A stretch of DNA of 63,075 bases from Enterobacterales bacterium (lineage in GTDB: Bacteria > Pseudomonadota > Gammaproteobacteria > Enterobacterales > Enterobacteriaceae), in assembly GCA_015655145.1 (NCBI GenBank), contig JAATFO010000045.1:1-63075 (forward strand), in the 5' to 3' direction. Position 1 is the stretch's first letter; every line of letters begins with the position of its first letter. Under the pieces are notes generated by a model. That model did not search any database and had not been told where the DNA came from. It saw only the letters and a program-made list of their open reading frames with translations. The position numbers and the translations under genes were made by a program. Positions 41,795 through 52,998 of this stretch are shown here, piece after piece.

Positions 41795-42235
41795 TTATAA
41801 TGTGGTTTTCCATGTTTCTACCCAAACCGCTGCAGGATCCTCCGGGATCTCATGTTCAAGCACATCAATCTCCAGACGCTCACCAATACGTTGTGCGCCA
41901 CAACGGTTCAACAACTGTTCGAATGTTTTGATTGCACCACAAAAGAGATCGTATTCATGGTTACCAAGCCCAACCGCGCCAAAACGCACCGCGGAAAGAT
42001 CAGGTTGTTGAGCCTCAATTTCATCAAACAACGGTTGCAGGTTCTCTGGCAATTCACCAGCACCATGGGTTGAGGTCACGACCAGCCATATCCCCTGGAA
42101 TGGCAGTTCATTCAGTTCCGGGCCATGCAGCGTTTCGGTTGAAAAACCCGATTCTTCCAGTTTTTCCGCCAGATGTTCAGCAACATATTCAGCACTACCC
42201 AGGGTACTTCCGCTGATAAGGGTGATATCGGTCAT
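41795..42235 (-). CDS. mioC: FMN-binding flavodoxin-like protein MioC
   Basis: A 146-residue flavodoxin with phosphate-binding loop SGSTLGSAEYVAEHLAEKL and the isoalloxazine loop THGAGELPENLQPL. MioC is an FMN protein linked to biotin synthase activity in vitro. Its transcription runs towards and into oriC, which ties it to initiation control. Same position and nearly the same length as in E. coli (147 residues). Confidence 0.95.
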   Translation of the reverse strand: MTDITLISGSTLGSAEYVAEHLAEKLEESGFSTETLHGPELNELPFQGIWLVVTSTHGAGELPENLQPLFDEIEAQQPDLSAVRFGAVGLGNHEYDLFCGAIKTFEQLLNRCGAQRIGERLEIDVLEHEIPEDPAAVWVETWKTTL

Positions 42236-42371
42236 AGTGATCTCGCCATTGCAACAAAGTCAGGCATTGTACGCTGTGAATAACAGATGATCTACCTGTG
42301 CATATGTAGGGATATTATTGGCGTTTTTAACGGTATGTTATGGGAAGAGTAGGTTTTTATCCTTAATAGCG

Positions 42372-42380
42372 TGTGGATAA
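42372..42380. promoter_or_regulatory. DnaA box ahead of mioC
   Basis: A perfect TGTGGATAA lies between asnC and mioC, about 135 bp upstream of the mioC start. E. coli has DnaA-binding sites that repress mioC at this place. A one-mismatch copy TGTGAATAA is seen near 42271-42279. Confidence 0.65.
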
Positions 42381-42394
42381 ATAGTATGCACTGA

Positions 42395-42856
42395 TCATGG
42401 TTTAATGGTTCGCATGATCGGGTTTTGCAATGAGATCAGCGTCTCGGTCGATTGGATCTCATCGATCGTCTGTATTTTATTGATCAACACTGATTGCAGT
42501 GCATCGATCGAACGGCACATCACTTTGATAAAAATACTGTAATGCCCGGTGGTGTAGTAAGCTTCAACAACATCGTCCAGTGCTTCAAGCCTGGCGAGCG
42601 CGGAGGGATAATCTTTGGCGCTTTTAAGAATGATGCCGATAAAACAGCAGACATCGTAACCGAGATGCTTAGGGTCTATTTCAACCCGTGTTCCTTTTAT
42701 TATGCCGGCCTGGCGCATTTTTTCGACGCGCACATGAATGGTGCCTGGACTGACATTGAACTGTTTGGCCAGCTCAGCATAGGCGGTACGTGCGTTGTTC
42801 ATCAGTGCATTTAAAATGCCACGATCCAGATTGTCTATCTGCAGATTTTCTGCCAC
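42395..42856 (-). CDS. asnC: Lrp/AsnC-family transcriptional regulator AsnC
   Basis: A 153-residue regulator: N-terminal helix-turn-helix (RTAYAELAKQFNVSPGTIHVRVEKMRQAG) and C-terminal RAM ligand-binding domain (AYYTTGHYSIFIKVMCRSI). It is very close to E. coli AsnC (152 residues), which activates asnA in the absence of asparagine and also affects mnmG and mioC. The divergent asnA gene expected beyond its start is absent. Confidence 0.96.
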   Translation of the reverse strand: MAENLQIDNLDRGILNALMNNARTAYAELAKQFNVSPGTIHVRVEKMRQAGIIKGTRVEIDPKHLGYDVCCFIGIILKSAKDYPSALARLEALDDVVEAYYTTGHYSIFIKVMCRSIDALQSVLINKIQTIDEIQSTETLISLQNPIMRTIKP

Positions 42857-42962
42857 GGTTTACTCCTGTTATGGTTGAATCGTTTAATCATGCCCTGATA
42901 AGCGTACTGGACTTTTTCAGGCGAAATCTCTGGCGCATTGCGGTGTTGCCTGCCACCGCGAC

Positions 42963-44423
42963 CTAACGTTGCCAGCGACGTTTCCAGCGGCTTTTCAGAT
43001 CCGTATCAAAACGCCAGATGTGATCGAAAATGCGTAACACGCCAGGCTTGCCGTGGGATGACATTGCCACGGCGTGAAAACGCTGTTGCTGCTGCGTTTG
43101 GCGCTGTTGTACGGCGTTGATCAGCGCATCAGGCAAACGTTGGGCGATGAAATCAGAAATAATAACCGCATCTGCATGCTGACAGGATGTGTCTTCCATG
43201 CGTTTAAGAATGGCGGCAACGCAGGCGGATAAATTGGTGCCGCCACGAAAACGCTGACTAAGAAAACGAATGGCTTGCGCCATACCATCATCACCAGTGA
43301 GCTCATAGCCAATGACATCGTGAGCGAACAACATGATGTAACAGCGACGTTTGTCAATCAGCGCCACTTTCAGCAACGCAAGGCAGAGGGCTTTTGCGCA
43401 GCGCTCATTAAATCCCCCCATCGAACCTGAGGTATCCACACCAACGATAAACGGTCCCTGCGGCTGATCGTCCTGCTGTTGCCGTTGATGAGGCGGACGC
43501 AATTTCACTTTATCATGGCTGACATCACCTTGCAGACGATAGGTTAACAGCTGCCTTTCTACCAGACGACGGTAAAATTCCAGCTCCAGTTCGCTGATCC
43601 CAAGCGTCGCCAGTTCTGCGGGCAACAGACGCAAAATATCATCGCTTTGATGAATGCCGTTCACCTCTTCCGGCACGCTATCCGGTTCGCGTATCTGTTG
43701 GCGTATACTTTCCGGCGGTGCATCCTCAGTGGGCGTAGATGGCGCTCCCCGGCTTCGGCCAAGTTGTTCTGCCAGTTTCGTCAGTTCCGGTTGCCGGGCG
43801 AGAAAGTCACTGTATTGCACCATTAATTGATAGTCGCCGTCGTGCAGCGATGCTCTGCCCATATCCCATAAACGTCCGGCGGCGGTGTCATTATCAGCCA
43901 GAACCGGCGCTAACTGATTGAGCATTGTCTGGCGCTGTTGTAACTCGGCCAGCAATTTTTCACGTTCCTGTGCCAACAGTTGTTGATTGAATGTCAGGGT
44001 TTGCAGCGTCAGACTGTGTCGCCAGCGCTGCAAAAACAGCGTATGTTGCGCCTGACTCAGGTGCGGTTTGTCAGCATGGGAAACCAGTGTCTGTGCCTGG
44101 CTGGCAAAGGGGGATTGCAGTTCATTCAGCCTGATTAATAAATTATCGAGTTGCTGCGCAAAAGCAGAATGACTGCAGGTTTGTACTTGCTGAAATAAGG
44201 AAAATTCCTGTGCCAGTGTCGGTGGCGCCATGGTGTTTTTGATCTGTGCGACAATGCCCGTTTTCCTGCGTGATACATCATACAGTAGCGCGCGTTTCAT
44301 AGCCGGAAACTGTTCGAAGAACAGTACCAGCGGCGGCGAGGTGAGCAGCGCGATCATTAACTCTTCAACCAGTTCACTCTCGCTAATGTCCAACAGCACA
44401 TTCAGTGTATCCAGAGAGATCAT
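42963..44423 (-). CDS. viaA: VWA-domain protein ViaA, activator of RavA
   Basis: A 486-residue protein with a C-terminal von Willebrand A domain. The MIDAS motif DTSGSMGG and the paired [10 protein letters not shown] are intact. The N-terminal part is helical and rich in Gln. ViaA stimulates the ATPase RavA and is linked to sensitivity to aminoglycosides and to respiratory complexes. Its start overlaps the ravA stop by four bases. Slightly longer than in E. coli (483). Confidence 0.95.
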   Translation of the reverse strand: MISLDTLNVLLDISESELVEELMIALLTSPPLVLFFEQFPAMKRALLYDVSRRKTGIVAQIKNTMAPPTLAQEFSLFQQVQTCSHSAFAQQLDNLLIRLNELQSPFASQAQTLVSHADKPHLSQAQHTLFLQRWRHSLTLQTLTFNQQLLAQEREKLLAELQQRQTMLNQLAPVLADNDTAAGRLWDMGRASLHDGDYQLMVQYSDFLARQPELTKLAEQLGRSRGAPSTPTEDAPPESIRQQIREPDSVPEEVNGIHQSDDILRLLPAELATLGISELELEFYRRLVERQLLTYRLQGDVSHDKVKLRPPHQRQQQDDQPQGPFIVGVDTSGSMGGFNERCAKALCLALLKVALIDKRRCYIMLFAHDVIGYELTGDDGMAQAIRFLSQRFRGGTNLSACVAAILKRMEDTSCQHADAVIISDFIAQRLPDALINAVQQRQTQQQQRFHAVAMSSHGKPGVLRIFDHIWRFDTDLKSRWKRRWQR

Positions 44424-45913
44424 TGGCGTGCCTGTTTCAACAGATCTGCGACCTCCTGCAAGCTGGTTTCAATGCGCGCCAGCCAGCTATCGTCAATAAA
44501 CAGGCAGCGTTGATGCTGGCTGAAGTGGGCTCGTTGGCCATGTAACTGGCTTTCCAGTGCCGTCAGTGCCTGGACGATATCCTCCGGCATGGCGCTTTTT
44601 TCATTACCCGGCAGGGTCAAAAATGATGTCTGCAGGCTGATGTCGCGAATGGTCAGACAATCATTTCCATCAATATGTAAATCCAGGGGCTGAGAGAAGC
44701 CAATACCGTTAAGTTTTCCGCGGATTTCACCGTTTTTTTGCAACCAGCGGCTCAGCGCTTCATGGGATATCACCACATGCGTAACCTGCATATTGTGCAA
44801 CATGAGCGGTTTTTGCAGCATAAACGAGAGGTGTTCCGTACTGAGAATATCAGGCAGGCTATAATGCGGTTTTCGGCCGAATAGACCGCCTTGTTTATCC
44901 AGGGTAATTGCCTGGGTAATATCCTGGTGTTGCCGCCATGCCAGATGTTGCGCCACAATTTGCTGTAGTTTGATTTGCATTGCTTGCTGTTGCCAGGCTT
45001 GTTGCGTCATCAGTCCGTCAATTTCACGCTCGATTAATGCCATCGAAGCGACATCATGCCACAGACAATCTTTCAACAAGATGAGATCGATGGGCGCCAC
45101 TGCGCGACGACCACTGTAAAAAGCACTGGCCTGCAACAGGTGAGTGGCTTTTTTCCATCGTCGATCAGAAATATAGGGCGCATCCGGTTGCTTTTCCAGT
45201 TGCTGGCGCAATTGATAAATGAGCTCAAAAACAGGCTCCGGCAGTGTGACCTGGGCAATACCTGTTTGCCATTGCTGATATTCTTCATCGCTGATGCGCA
45301 GCGATTCTGCGACCAGATTGACATCATCATCTTGCTGTTGCGTCAGCATACTGCGGAAGTTATGTTTTTCATGTACATTATCCAGCCACAAACGAATGAG
45401 CATACGATCATACAGTGCTTCCAGGCCATTATCCGCTTCCGGCAATTCATTCGACGCGGTAACCAGTAACCGCATTGGAATGTGCTCTTCGTTGTCGCCA
45501 TTACGAAAGCGCCGTTCATTGATGGCGGTCAATAAGGTATTTAGAATCGCTGGACCGGCTTTCCAGATCTCATCGAGAAATACGATTTCTGCGTCAGGCA
45601 GGTAGCCTTTAGTCAGTCGCTGATAACGGCCTTCATCCTTTAGCGCCTGAATAGATAAAGGGCCAAACACTTCTTCCGGGGTGGAGAACCGTGTCATCAG
45701 GTACTCAAAAGCACGCGCATGTTGAAATACATACTTCAGGCGACGCGCAATCAGGCTTTTCGCAATACCTGGCGGACCAAGCAGAAATACGCTTTCATTG
45801 CTCAGTGCCGCCAGCAGGGAGAGGCGGATAGCATGGTGGCGCTCATACAATCCCTTCTCTAATGCATTGCTGAGGCGCGAAATTCTTTCAGCCAGCAAAT
45901 GGGGTGGATTCAT
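44420..45913 (-). CDS. ravA: AAA+ ATPase RavA (MoxR family)
   Basis: A 497-residue ATPase: Walker [15 protein letters not shown], Walker [18 protein letters not shown], sensor 1 [14 protein letters not shown], followed by the LARA domain and C-terminal helical region. RavA forms hexamers that bind the inducible lysine decarboxylase and respond to ppGpp in E. coli. It is cotranscribed with viaA and divergent from kup; the 229-bp gap holds both promoters. Confidence 0.96.
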   Translation of the reverse strand: MNPPHLLAERISRLSNALEKGLYERHHAIRLSLLAALSNESVFLLGPPGIAKSLIARRLKYVFQHARAFEYLMTRFSTPEEVFGPLSIQALKDEGRYQRLTKGYLPDAEIVFLDEIWKAGPAILNTLLTAINERRFRNGDNEEHIPMRLLVTASNELPEADNGLEALYDRMLIRLWLDNVHEKHNFRSMLTQQQDDDVNLVAESLRISDEEYQQWQTGIAQVTLPEPVFELIYQLRQQLEKQPDAPYISDRRWKKATHLLQASAFYSGRRAVAPIDLILLKDCLWHDVASMALIEREIDGLMTQQAWQQQAMQIKLQQIVAQHLAWRQHQDITQAITLDKQGGLFGRKPHYSLPDILSTEHLSFMLQKPLMLHNMQVTHVVISHEALSRWLQKNGEIRGKLNGIGFSQPLDLHIDGNDCLTIRDISLQTSFLTLPGNEKSAMPEDIVQALTALESQLHGQRAHFSQHQRCLFIDDSWLARIETSLQEVADLLKQARQ

Positions 45914-46142
45914 AATCAGTAAATCGTCCTTTCAGTATTGCACGTCAGAACACAAATTTGGCGGATGCAAAGACTCGTGGTTATCATGCTTGAAAGTGCT
46001 GATACTCGTCAGTCTTTTTAGCATTAAAGGGTGAAGCAGCGCATTAATCACCAATCCAGGCGAGGATTTATGAGAAATCAGGTATACAGTGCGTTTTTGG
46101 GTGGTTTTGCCACGGCTCTCAGTACCAACAAAAGATGGCGCT

Positions 46143-48011
46143 ATGAATTCTGATAAAAAACAGTCAACAGGCGCAGTCACGCTGGCGGCAATTGGTGTTG
46201 TGTATGGCGATATCGGTACCAGTCCACTGTATACGTTGCGTGAGTGCTTGTCTGGTCAGTTTGGCTTTGGTGTTGAACATGATGCCGTTTTGGGGTTTTT
46301 ATCGCTTATTTTCTGGTTGTTGATACTGGTCGTTTCACTTAAGTATCTCAGTTATGTCATGCGTGCCGATAATGCCGGAGAAGGGGGGATTTTAACCCTG
46401 ATGTCATTGGCCGGACGTAACACCGGTTCCCGGGCTACTGCGGTATTGGTTTTCATGGGATTGATTGGGGGGAGCTTTTTTTATGGCGAAGTGGTGATCA
46501 CGCCGGTAATCTCGGTGTTGTCGGCAATTGAAGGTTTGGAAATCGCCGCCCCGACGCTGGATACGTATATTGTTCCGCTTTCACTGGCGGTACTGACCGT
46601 GTTATTTATGATTCAGAAACACGGCACCGGTATGGTTGGCAAACTGTTCGCGCCGGTGATGTTGCTGTGGTTTATCGTTCTTGCGGTGCTTGGCGTACGA
46701 GGTATTCTGCACAATCCTGGTGTGTTGCAGGCGCTCAACCCATCATGGGCGCTCCATTTTTTCCTGCAATATAAACAAATCGCCTTCTTTGCGCTTGGCG
46801 CGGTGGTACTGGCTATCACCGGTGTTGAAGCACTGTATGCCGACATGGGCCATTTCGGTAAATTACCGATCCGTCTGGCCTGGTTTAGTGTGGTGTTGCC
46901 ATCGCTGGTGCTGAATTATTTTGGTCAGGGTGCGTTGTTGTTGAAAGATCCGACGGCGATAAAAAACCCCTTCTTTCTGCTGGCGCCCGATTGGGCATTG
47001 ATCCCCATGTTGATACTGGCCACCCTGTCGACCATTATTGCCTCACAGGCAGTGATTTCTGGGGTGTTTTCGCTAACACGGCAGGCCGTACGGCTGGGAT
47101 ATTTACCTCCGATGCGTATCATCCATACTTCTGAAATGGAGTCGGGACAGATCTACATTCCGGTGATCAACTGGCTGCTTTATTTTGCGGTATTAATTGT
47201 CATCATCAGCTTCCAACACTCCAGTAATCTGGCGGCGGCATATGGCATTGCGGTGACCGGTACCATGATACTGACATCGATCCTTTGTTGTACCGTAGCG
47301 CTCAAAAACTGGCACTGGAACCGGATTGTGGTCGGTCTGATCCTGCTGGCTTTATTGTGTATTGATGTGCCTCTGTTTACCGCTAATCTGATGAAAATTT
47401 TCTCCGGTGGTTGGTTGCCGCTCAGTCTGGGACTGGTAATGTTTATTATCATGACTACCTGGAAGAGCGAACGTTTTCGTCTGTTGCGGCGTATGCATGA
47501 ACACAGTAATTCGCTGGAGGCGATGATTGCCTCGCTGGAAAAAACGCCACCGGTACGTGTGCCGGGCACGGCTGTTTATATGTCGCGCGTGCTGAATGTT
47601 ATACCGTTTGCCATGCTCCATAATCTTAAACATAACAAAGTGTTACATGAACGGGTAGTGCTGCTGACATTACGTACTGAAGACGCGCCTTATGTGCACA
47701 ATGTGCAACGGGTCACCATTGAGCAGTTATCGCCGACTTTCTGGCGTGTTGTCGCCAGCTACGGCTGGCGTGAAACACCCAATATGGAAGAAATTTTCCA
47801 CCGTTGCGGCCTGGAAGGTCTTAATTGCCGGATGATGGAAACCTCGTTCTTTATGTCACATGAATCATTGATTATCGGCAAACGTCCCTGGTACTTGCGT
47901 TTACGCGGCAAGTTATTTCTTATCTTGCAACGTAACGCCTTACGCGCGCCTGATCAGTTTGAAATTCCGCCAAATCGGGTGATTGAACTGGGCACTCAGG
48001 TTGAAATTTAA
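46143..48011 (+). CDS. kup: Low-affinity potassium transporter Kup
   Basis: A 622-residue membrane protein, the same length as E. coli Kup when started at ATG 46143 ([32 protein letters not shown]); the frame is open further upstream, but those 18 codons lack homology. Twelve hydrophobic segments and a C-terminal cytoplasmic domain ending [11 protein letters not shown]. It imports K+ with protons and works at low pH. It converges on qseC with only 16 bp between the stops. Confidence 0.97.
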   Translation: MNSDKKQSTGAVTLAAIGVVYGDIGTSPLYTLRECLSGQFGFGVEHDAVLGFLSLIFWLLILVVSLKYLSYVMRADNAGEGGILTLMSLAGRNTGSRATAVLVFMGLIGGSFFYGEVVITPVISVLSAIEGLEIAAPTLDTYIVPLSLAVLTVLFMIQKHGTGMVGKLFAPVMLLWFIVLAVLGVRGILHNPGVLQALNPSWALHFFLQYKQIAFFALGAVVLAITGVEALYADMGHFGKLPIRLAWFSVVLPSLVLNYFGQGALLLKDPTAIKNPFFLLAPDWALIPMLILATLSTIIASQAVISGVFSLTRQAVRLGYLPPMRIIHTSEMESGQIYIPVINWLLYFAVLIVIISFQHSSNLAAAYGIAVTGTMILTSILCCTVALKNWHWNRIVVGLILLALLCIDVPLFTANLMKIFSGGWLPLSLGLVMFIIMTTWKSERFRLLRRMHEHSNSLEAMIASLEKTPPVRVPGTAVYMSRVLNVIPFAMLHNLKHNKVLHERVVLLTLRTEDAPYVHNVQRVTIEQLSPTFWRVVASYGWRETPNMEEIFHRCGLEGLNCRMMETSFFMSHESLIIGKRPWYLRLRGKLFLILQRNALRAPDQFEIPPNRVIELGTQVEI

Positions 48012-48027
48012 TGACGGCAGAGTATGT

Positions 48028-49422
48028 TTATCCGGCTTTTTTCGCTGTTTTTTTCAGGGCGTACGGTGACGGGGGATTAACGATCAGTGTGACGCTAAAT
48101 CCGCCTTCCGGACGGTTGGCAAACCGGGTTTTCATACCATGCAGTTGCGCGATATTTTCTACAATGGATAATCCCAGACCGCTACCTGATTTCTCTTGTC
48201 CTGGAGGACGATAAAATCGTTCACCGAGGCGTGTTAAATCCTGCTCACTGACGCCGGGCCCATTATCGCTTACTGTGATGCTGTTAGCGGTGAGCGTTAA
48301 TTCCACGATCCCCCCTGTTTGGCCATAGCGAATCGCATTGTCCAGTAAATTGCGAAACATCAGCGTCAGTAGTAAGGGGTAGCCATGGTACTCTTCGGGT
48401 GTTGCAGTCAGGTTTAACCTTAATTCGATGCCAGCCTGTTTGGCCTCGCCGTAATGATCAATTATCGCCTGTTGCAACAGTTGCGCTAAATCCACTTTAT
48501 CGCATTTGGCGTGGGCAGTTTTGGCATCAAGTCGTGAAAGGGTTAATAGTTGATCCACCAGCCGTGCAGCGCGATCAATACTCGCCTGGATATTATGCAG
48601 GGCATGACGGCGCATCGTTTCATCATCCTGCGCCAACTGTACGACGTCGCTCTGTACTTTTAACGCAGCCAGTGGGCTGCGCAGTTCATGAGCGGCATCC
48701 GAAGTGAAGCGGCGTTCACGTGTCAACATCTCATTGATGCGGATAAATAAGCCATTCAGCGCCTGCACCAGAGGGCGGACTTCCAAAGGCAAATGGGGCG
48801 TGGTCAGTGGTGCGGTATCTTCCGGGGAGCGTGAGTGTAACTGCAATGCAATACGTTTCAGTGGCGACAACTCGCGGGTAATCAGCCAGAACAGCAGTAC
48901 CAGCATAACGGGTAATGCGAATAACCAGGGCAGCAGATTGGTTTGCACAATACCCTGGATCATATCATCACGGTATTCCCACTCCTGGCCCACGGCAATG
49001 ACATAGCGTTTGTCCGGGGTTGTCAGCCAGAGTATCCGCCATAAATCATCATCGCCGCGCAATGTGTCATTGGTAAAACCCAGGCGTTGCTGAAAGATAA
49101 AATCTTTGCCGTTATCGCCATCGTTGAGCACCATCTGACCATCACGGGTGAAAATAGCGAATGCCAACGCATCATCTTCCTGTTCACCGCGATGATGTCG
49201 CACTAACGCTTTGGTTTTAGGGAGTGTGGGCGTGTCAGGGTGGAGTTCTTCTGGATTGATGGCCACCAGCCGTTTAGCGAAGAGCATCTGTTGCGTATCG
49301 AATAATTGATTAATATTGTGCCGGGTTTGCCGCCAGGATTCAACGCTGGCCGCTCCCCAGCAAAGCAGTGTTAACATGACAAAACCAATTATCAGACGTA
49401 AGCGCAGGCTGAGACGCTTCAT
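48028..49422 (-). CDS. qseC: Sensor histidine kinase QseC
   Basis: A 464-residue kinase: N-terminal transmembrane helix, periplasmic sensor segment ([19 protein letters not shown]), second helix near 170, then HisKA with the phosphorylated His in [17 protein letters not shown] and HATPase motifs DNAIRYG, DNGPGV and GSGLGLSI. It is close to E. coli QseC. QseC senses stress-type signals and phosphorylates QseB. The start overlaps qseB by four bases. In E. coli the locus lies elsewhere; here it separates kup from rbs. Confidence 0.9.
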   Translation of the reverse strand: MKRLSLRLRLIIGFVMLTLLCWGAASVESWRQTRHNINQLFDTQQMLFAKRLVAINPEELHPDTPTLPKTKALVRHHRGEQEDDALAFAIFTRDGQMVLNDGDNGKDFIFQQRLGFTNDTLRGDDDLWRILWLTTPDKRYVIAVGQEWEYRDDMIQGIVQTNLLPWLFALPVMLVLLFWLITRELSPLKRIALQLHSRSPEDTAPLTTPHLPLEVRPLVQALNGLFIRINEMLTRERRFTSDAAHELRSPLAALKVQSDVVQLAQDDETMRRHALHNIQASIDRAARLVDQLLTLSRLDAKTAHAKCDKVDLAQLLQQAIIDHYGEAKQAGIELRLNLTATPEEYHGYPLLLTLMFRNLLDNAIRYGQTGGIVELTLTANSITVSDNGPGVSEQDLTRLGERFYRPPGQEKSGSGLGLSIVENIAQLHGMKTRFANRPEGGFSVTLIVNPPSPYALKKTAKKAG

Positions 49423-50081
49423 TTCGCCTCTCCCAGGGTATAACCCACACCATGCACGGTGCGGATAAAGTTATTGCCAAGTTTTTTGCGTAAATGATGA
49501 ATATGTACTTCGACAGCATTGCTGGAAACATCATCATCCCAGCCGTAGAGTTTTTCTTCCAGTTGCGCGCGCGTCAGGATGCGCCCCGGGTTGAGTAAGA
49601 ACAGTTCCAGTAGCGCCAGCTCACGCGCTTTCAACATCAGCGGTTTCCCTTCCAGCATCACGCAATGAGATCCCACTTCCATGGTGACCGCGCCGTGCGT
49701 CAGTTGCGGGTGTAACTGCCCATGACGACGGCGAATCAACGCATGAAGCCGGGCCGCGACTTCACTCAGCGCAAATGGCTTACCAAGATAATCATCAGCA
49801 CCTTGTTGCAGACCGGCAATACGCTGGTCCAGGGTGTCGCGGGCGGTGAGAATCAGTACCGGGACATCATGATTGCTTTGGCGCCAGTGGCGCAAAATAT
49901 CAAGTCCGTCGATTTGCGGCAGGCTGAGGTCTAGTATTACGGCATCATAAGGTGCGGCCTGTAATGCCATCATTCCGGCTTTGCCGGTGGTAAACCAGTC
50001 AACATTGAATCCCAGCTTGCTTAAGCCAATATTGAGACCATCACCGATTAGGCGATCATCTTCAATTAACAGAATTCTCAT
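49419..50081 (-). CDS. qseB: Response regulator QseB (OmpR family)
   Basis: A 220-residue regulator with receiver domain (acidic pocket EDD near residue 8, phospho-acceptor Asp51 in AVILDLSLP, Lys in LGKPFAL) and a C-terminal winged helix ([33 protein letters not shown]). It matches E. coli QseB in length and sequence. It is divergent from the ygiW-type gene at 50343, as in E. coli, so it probably controls that gene. Confidence 0.92.
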   Translation of the reverse strand: MRILLIEDDRLIGDGLNIGLSKLGFNVDWFTTGKAGMMALQAAPYDAVILDLSLPQIDGLDILRHWRQSNHDVPVLILTARDTLDQRIAGLQQGADDYLGKPFALSEVAARLHALIRRRHGQLHPQLTHGAVTMEVGSHCVMLEGKPLMLKARELALLELFLLNPGRILTRAQLEEKLYGWDDDVSSNAVEVHIHHLRKKLGNNFIRTVHGVGYTLGEAK

Positions 50082-50342
50082 CTATGCTCCTTTATTGACG
50101 GACCTGTTCACCGATTTATACGGAATCACTCCATTGCTTGTACAGGTTACTAACGAAAATTTCCGGCTTTTTTGGCAAGTTGCAAAAATAATGTTACCGC
50201 CATGCGGTTCTTAAGATTCTGTTAAGAAGGGTTTGTTTATATAGGTGTTATACCCGTTAGCTTTCATGTCGCCGCCTTTCAGGCAACACGAAATCTGTGA
50301 GGGTCTATATTCAAACAATAGAAAAAAATGAGGTTACTGACG

Positions 50343-50741
50343 ATGAAAAAGACATCTGCACTTTTCGCCATTATGGCATTGATTTCCACACCTGTATTAG
50401 CGGCGCAATCCGGTGGATTTGTTGACCCGCAGTCAGACAATGCGGTGGTTCAACAAGGCGGCTTTAACGGGCCAAACGGACGTGTGGTTACCGTGAAAGA
50501 AGCACAGGGGATGAAAGATGATAGCTGGATCATTGTGCGTGGCAATATTGAGAAGCGAATTGGCGATGAGGATTACACCTTCCGTGACGCCACCGGTACC
50601 ATGACGGTGGAAATTGATCATAAACGTTGGGCAGGCCAGATTGTTTCTCCAACTGATAAAGTCGAGTTGCAGGGTGAACTGGATAAAGGTTTCAATTCTG
50701 TAGAACTGGATGTGAAACAATTAAAGAAAATCGCGAACTAA
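50343..50741 (+). CDS. ygiW: Periplasmic OB-fold (BOF) stress protein of the YgiW/VisP family
   Basis: A 132-residue precursor from ATG 50343: signal peptide MKKTSALFAIMALISTPVLA, then a BOF domain (GGFNGPNGRVVTVKEA, DDSWIIVRGNIEKRIGDEDYTFRD, WAGQIVSPTDKVELQGEL). Members bind cationic ligands or peptidoglycan in the periplasm and aid stress resistance. It is divergent from qseBC, the same arrangement as ygiW-qseBC in E. coli, and is probably QseB-controlled. Confidence 0.9.
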   Translation: MKKTSALFAIMALISTPVLAAQSGGFVDPQSDNAVVQQGGFNGPNGRVVTVKEAQGMKDDSWIIVRGNIEKRIGDEDYTFRDATGTMTVEIDHKRWAGQIVSPTDKVELQGELDKGFNSVELDVKQLKKIAN

Positions 50742-50873
50742 TCCACTGAATGGGTGCGAAAAATCGTCGATTATCTCAAGAAAACTCAGTTCGGTTTAAG
50801 CGTTCTGATCAATCGCTGAATGTTCAACATTATCAACCGGACTGGGTGGTGACGAATAGAATGGCAGTGATAC

Positions 50874-51171
50874 AGAATTATTTGTATTAGCTCAGACCTG
50901 GACATTACTTAGCATTACACCGATATGGCGGGTTTCACGGAACATGTTTTGGCGCTGATGCATACGCTGGGATTCGCTTTTGCGCTAAGGCAGGGGCCGG
51001 GCGCGTCATGACAAACGACCATAACACTGTTTATTCAGGGGAAATTAGAAACAGAATAGGTTTGCTAAAGCGCTGATGGAAATTGGCTGTATCGAGCGAA
51101 CACAGTTTATACCGGGCTGGTTCTTCGATCCTGTATTACGTCGCAACCCTGCCCGACCGCGTAAGGACATG
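50874..51171 (+). pseudogene. Remnant of a Tn3-family transposase (TnpA)
   Basis: Two in-register pieces of the Tn3 TnpA catalytic region are readable. Piece 1 (50874-50990) gives SSDLDIT, a stop codon where Tn3 proteins have Glu or similar, then [15 protein letters not shown] and [11 protein letters not shown], matching the family pattern [26 protein letters not shown]. Piece 2, in another frame (about 51055-51171), gives FAKALMEIGCIERTQF and WFFDPVLRR, matching the IERTLF..W..DPxLRR segment. About 20 codons between them are scrambled, and downstream NKGE-type sequence is lost. No inverted terminal repeats or resolvase are visible. It is a relic, not a gene. Confidence 0.72.
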
Positions 51172-51411
51172 CTTATGATTAGGGCTAAATTCATTTTTTT
51201 ATGTTCTTTGTGTGAAAAAAGTATTTACATAAACAAAGGGATGACGATAAGTTTCTCCGTTCATTATAAAAAAATCAGGCGCATTTTAATAACTGTAATT
51301 ACCGTGATAATAACTTATTGAAATCGTTGAAAAGGCGTTGAGATATGGGACGGATAGGTATTATTCCACGTATATTGTGCGTGATTGAGTAACTCAAAAG
51401 CAGGTTAAAGA

Positions 51412-52209
51412 ATGGCATCAGGTAAAACCAGTCAATCGGCCTGGGTAAGAATGCTCGATGTCAGTTGGCCTGCTGCACTGGCACTTGTGATTGTCTTTAC
51501 ACTTTGGGAAAGCTATGCACGTTTGTCGGGTATAAAAGCCACTGTCTTACCTGCACCCTCTCGGGTTGTAGAACAAATCGCAATCAATTTTCCTGCATTA
51601 ATTAGCAATGCGCTTCCGACATTAATCGCCACGCTGAGTGGATTTGCGTTGTCGGTAATGTGTGCACTGATATTGTCCGTTTTGGTGGACTTCATCCCAA
51701 TATTAAAACGCGCACTGCTACCATTAATGATCATCAGTCAGACCCTGCCGTTAATTGCCATTGCGCCGTTGGTAGTGCTGTGGTTTGGGTTTGGCCTGTT
51801 ACCTAAAGTGTTACTGGTGACGCTGGTTACCTTTTTCCCCATGATGGTGGCGTTGGTACAGGGGTATGAAAGCACCGATAACGACCTGCAACGGTTAATG
51901 AAATCGATGGGCGCCTCGCGTTGGAAAATCTTTCATATGGCACGGCTGCCGTCTTCGTTACCCTTTTTCTTTACGGGATTGCGTATCTCAATTACTTACG
52001 CTGTAGTGGGCGCCATTTTTGCGGAATACGCGGGTGCTGAATCTGGTTTGGGTATCTACATGCTGGCTGCCAAGAATAATTTCCGCTCCGATCTGGTGCT
52101 GGCGGCGGTCACGTTCAGTGCCGCAATGACCCTGATATTGTTTGCCTGCATATTGCTGCTTGAGCGGCTGTGTCTGCCGTGGAAAATACAACGAGATACA
52201 ACCCCATGA
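51412..52209 (+). CDS. ABC transporter permease (SsuC/TauC/ThiX type)
   Basis: A 265-residue BPD_transp_1 permease with six membrane segments and the EAA loop RLMKSMGASRWKIFHMARLPSSLPFFFTGL. This group imports sulfonates, taurine, nitrate or thiamine precursors. It is the first gene of a four-gene plus-strand unit (permease, ATPase, binding protein, flavin monooxygenase). AGGT lies nine bases ahead of the ATG. The stop overlaps the ATPase start by four bases. Confidence 0.9.
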   Translation: MASGKTSQSAWVRMLDVSWPAALALVIVFTLWESYARLSGIKATVLPAPSRVVEQIAINFPALISNALPTLIATLSGFALSVMCALILSVLVDFIPILKRALLPLMIISQTLPLIAIAPLVVLWFGFGLLPKVLLVTLVTFFPMMVALVQGYESTDNDLQRLMKSMGASRWKIFHMARLPSSLPFFFTGLRISITYAVVGAIFAEYAGAESGLGIYMLAAKNNFRSDLVLAAVTFSAAMTLILFACILLLERLCLPWKIQRDTTP

Positions 52210-52976
52210 CGCTGCCTCGTTTAGATCTGCTGCATGTACAACACCGTTTCAACACCCTTGATGTGCTGGCCGATATTAATTTGCACGTCAATGCCGGAGA
52301 GTTTGTCTCATTGCTGGGTCCATCTGGTGCGGGTAAGTCCACCTTATTTCAGATCCTGACGGGTGCGTTAACGCCTGACAGCGGGGTGATGCAATTAGAC
52401 GGGCAACCGTTGAATGTGCAAAAAGGACATTTTGCTTTTATGCCGCAGCGGGATGCCCTGATGCCGTGGCGTCGTATTATTGATAATGCCACGCTTGGGC
52501 TGGAAGTTCAGGGGATGAGCCGTGCGGCTGCACGTGAGAAGGTCAGCGCATTACTGATGCCTTTCGGTTTAAATGGCTTTGAACAGCAATACCCTCATCA
52601 GTTGTCCGGCGGGATGCGCCAGCGGGTTGCTCTACTTCGTACTGTTGTTCAACAGCGAGACATGCTGTTACTGGATGAACCTTTTGGCGCGTTGGATGCA
52701 CTTACACGCACCGCCATGCAGCAGTGGCTCTCAGGCATGTGGCAACAACATCACTGGACAGCATTGCTGATCACCCATGATGTGCGTGAAGCCATCTTTC
52801 TGTCAGACCGTATTTATGTTTTGTCAGCACGGCCAGCGCGTATTCTGCATGAGTTTAGCGTGCCGCTCGTTCGTCCACGCCAACTGCGCGACATGGCCTT
52901 GCCTGCGGTGGCGTCCATGGAGGCGCGATTGCTTGAAGCCCTACTGGCCGGACATACGCTTTCACCTTCAATCTGA
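52206..52976 (+). CDS. ABC transporter ATP-binding protein (SsuB/TauB/ThiZ type)
   Basis: A 256-residue ATPase from the ATG at 52206 that overlaps the permease stop (ATGA); an in-frame ATG-type start at 52170 lies inside the permease gene. Walker A LLGPSGAGKSTLFQ, signature LSGGMRQRVALLRT, Walker B MLLLDEPFGALDA, and the switch histidine in LLITHDVREA. It powers the permease encoded at 51412. Confidence 0.92.
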   Translation: MTLPRLDLLHVQHRFNTLDVLADINLHVNAGEFVSLLGPSGAGKSTLFQILTGALTPDSGVMQLDGQPLNVQKGHFAFMPQRDALMPWRRIIDNATLGLEVQGMSRAAAREKVSALLMPFGLNGFEQQYPHQLSGGMRQRVALLRTVVQQRDMLLLDEPFGALDALTRTAMQQWLSGMWQQHHWTALLITHDVREAIFLSDRIYVLSARPARILHEFSVPLVRPRQLRDMALPAVASMEARLLEALLAGHTLSPSI

Positions 52977-52998
52977 ATCAAATCCCTCTGGAGAGAAA

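Noticed and set aside
51076..51321. An 81-codon frame in the gap before the ABC permease
   Set aside because: Its first 30 codons are the tail of the Tn3 transposase relic, and the rest is AT-rich noise. It is not an independent gene.
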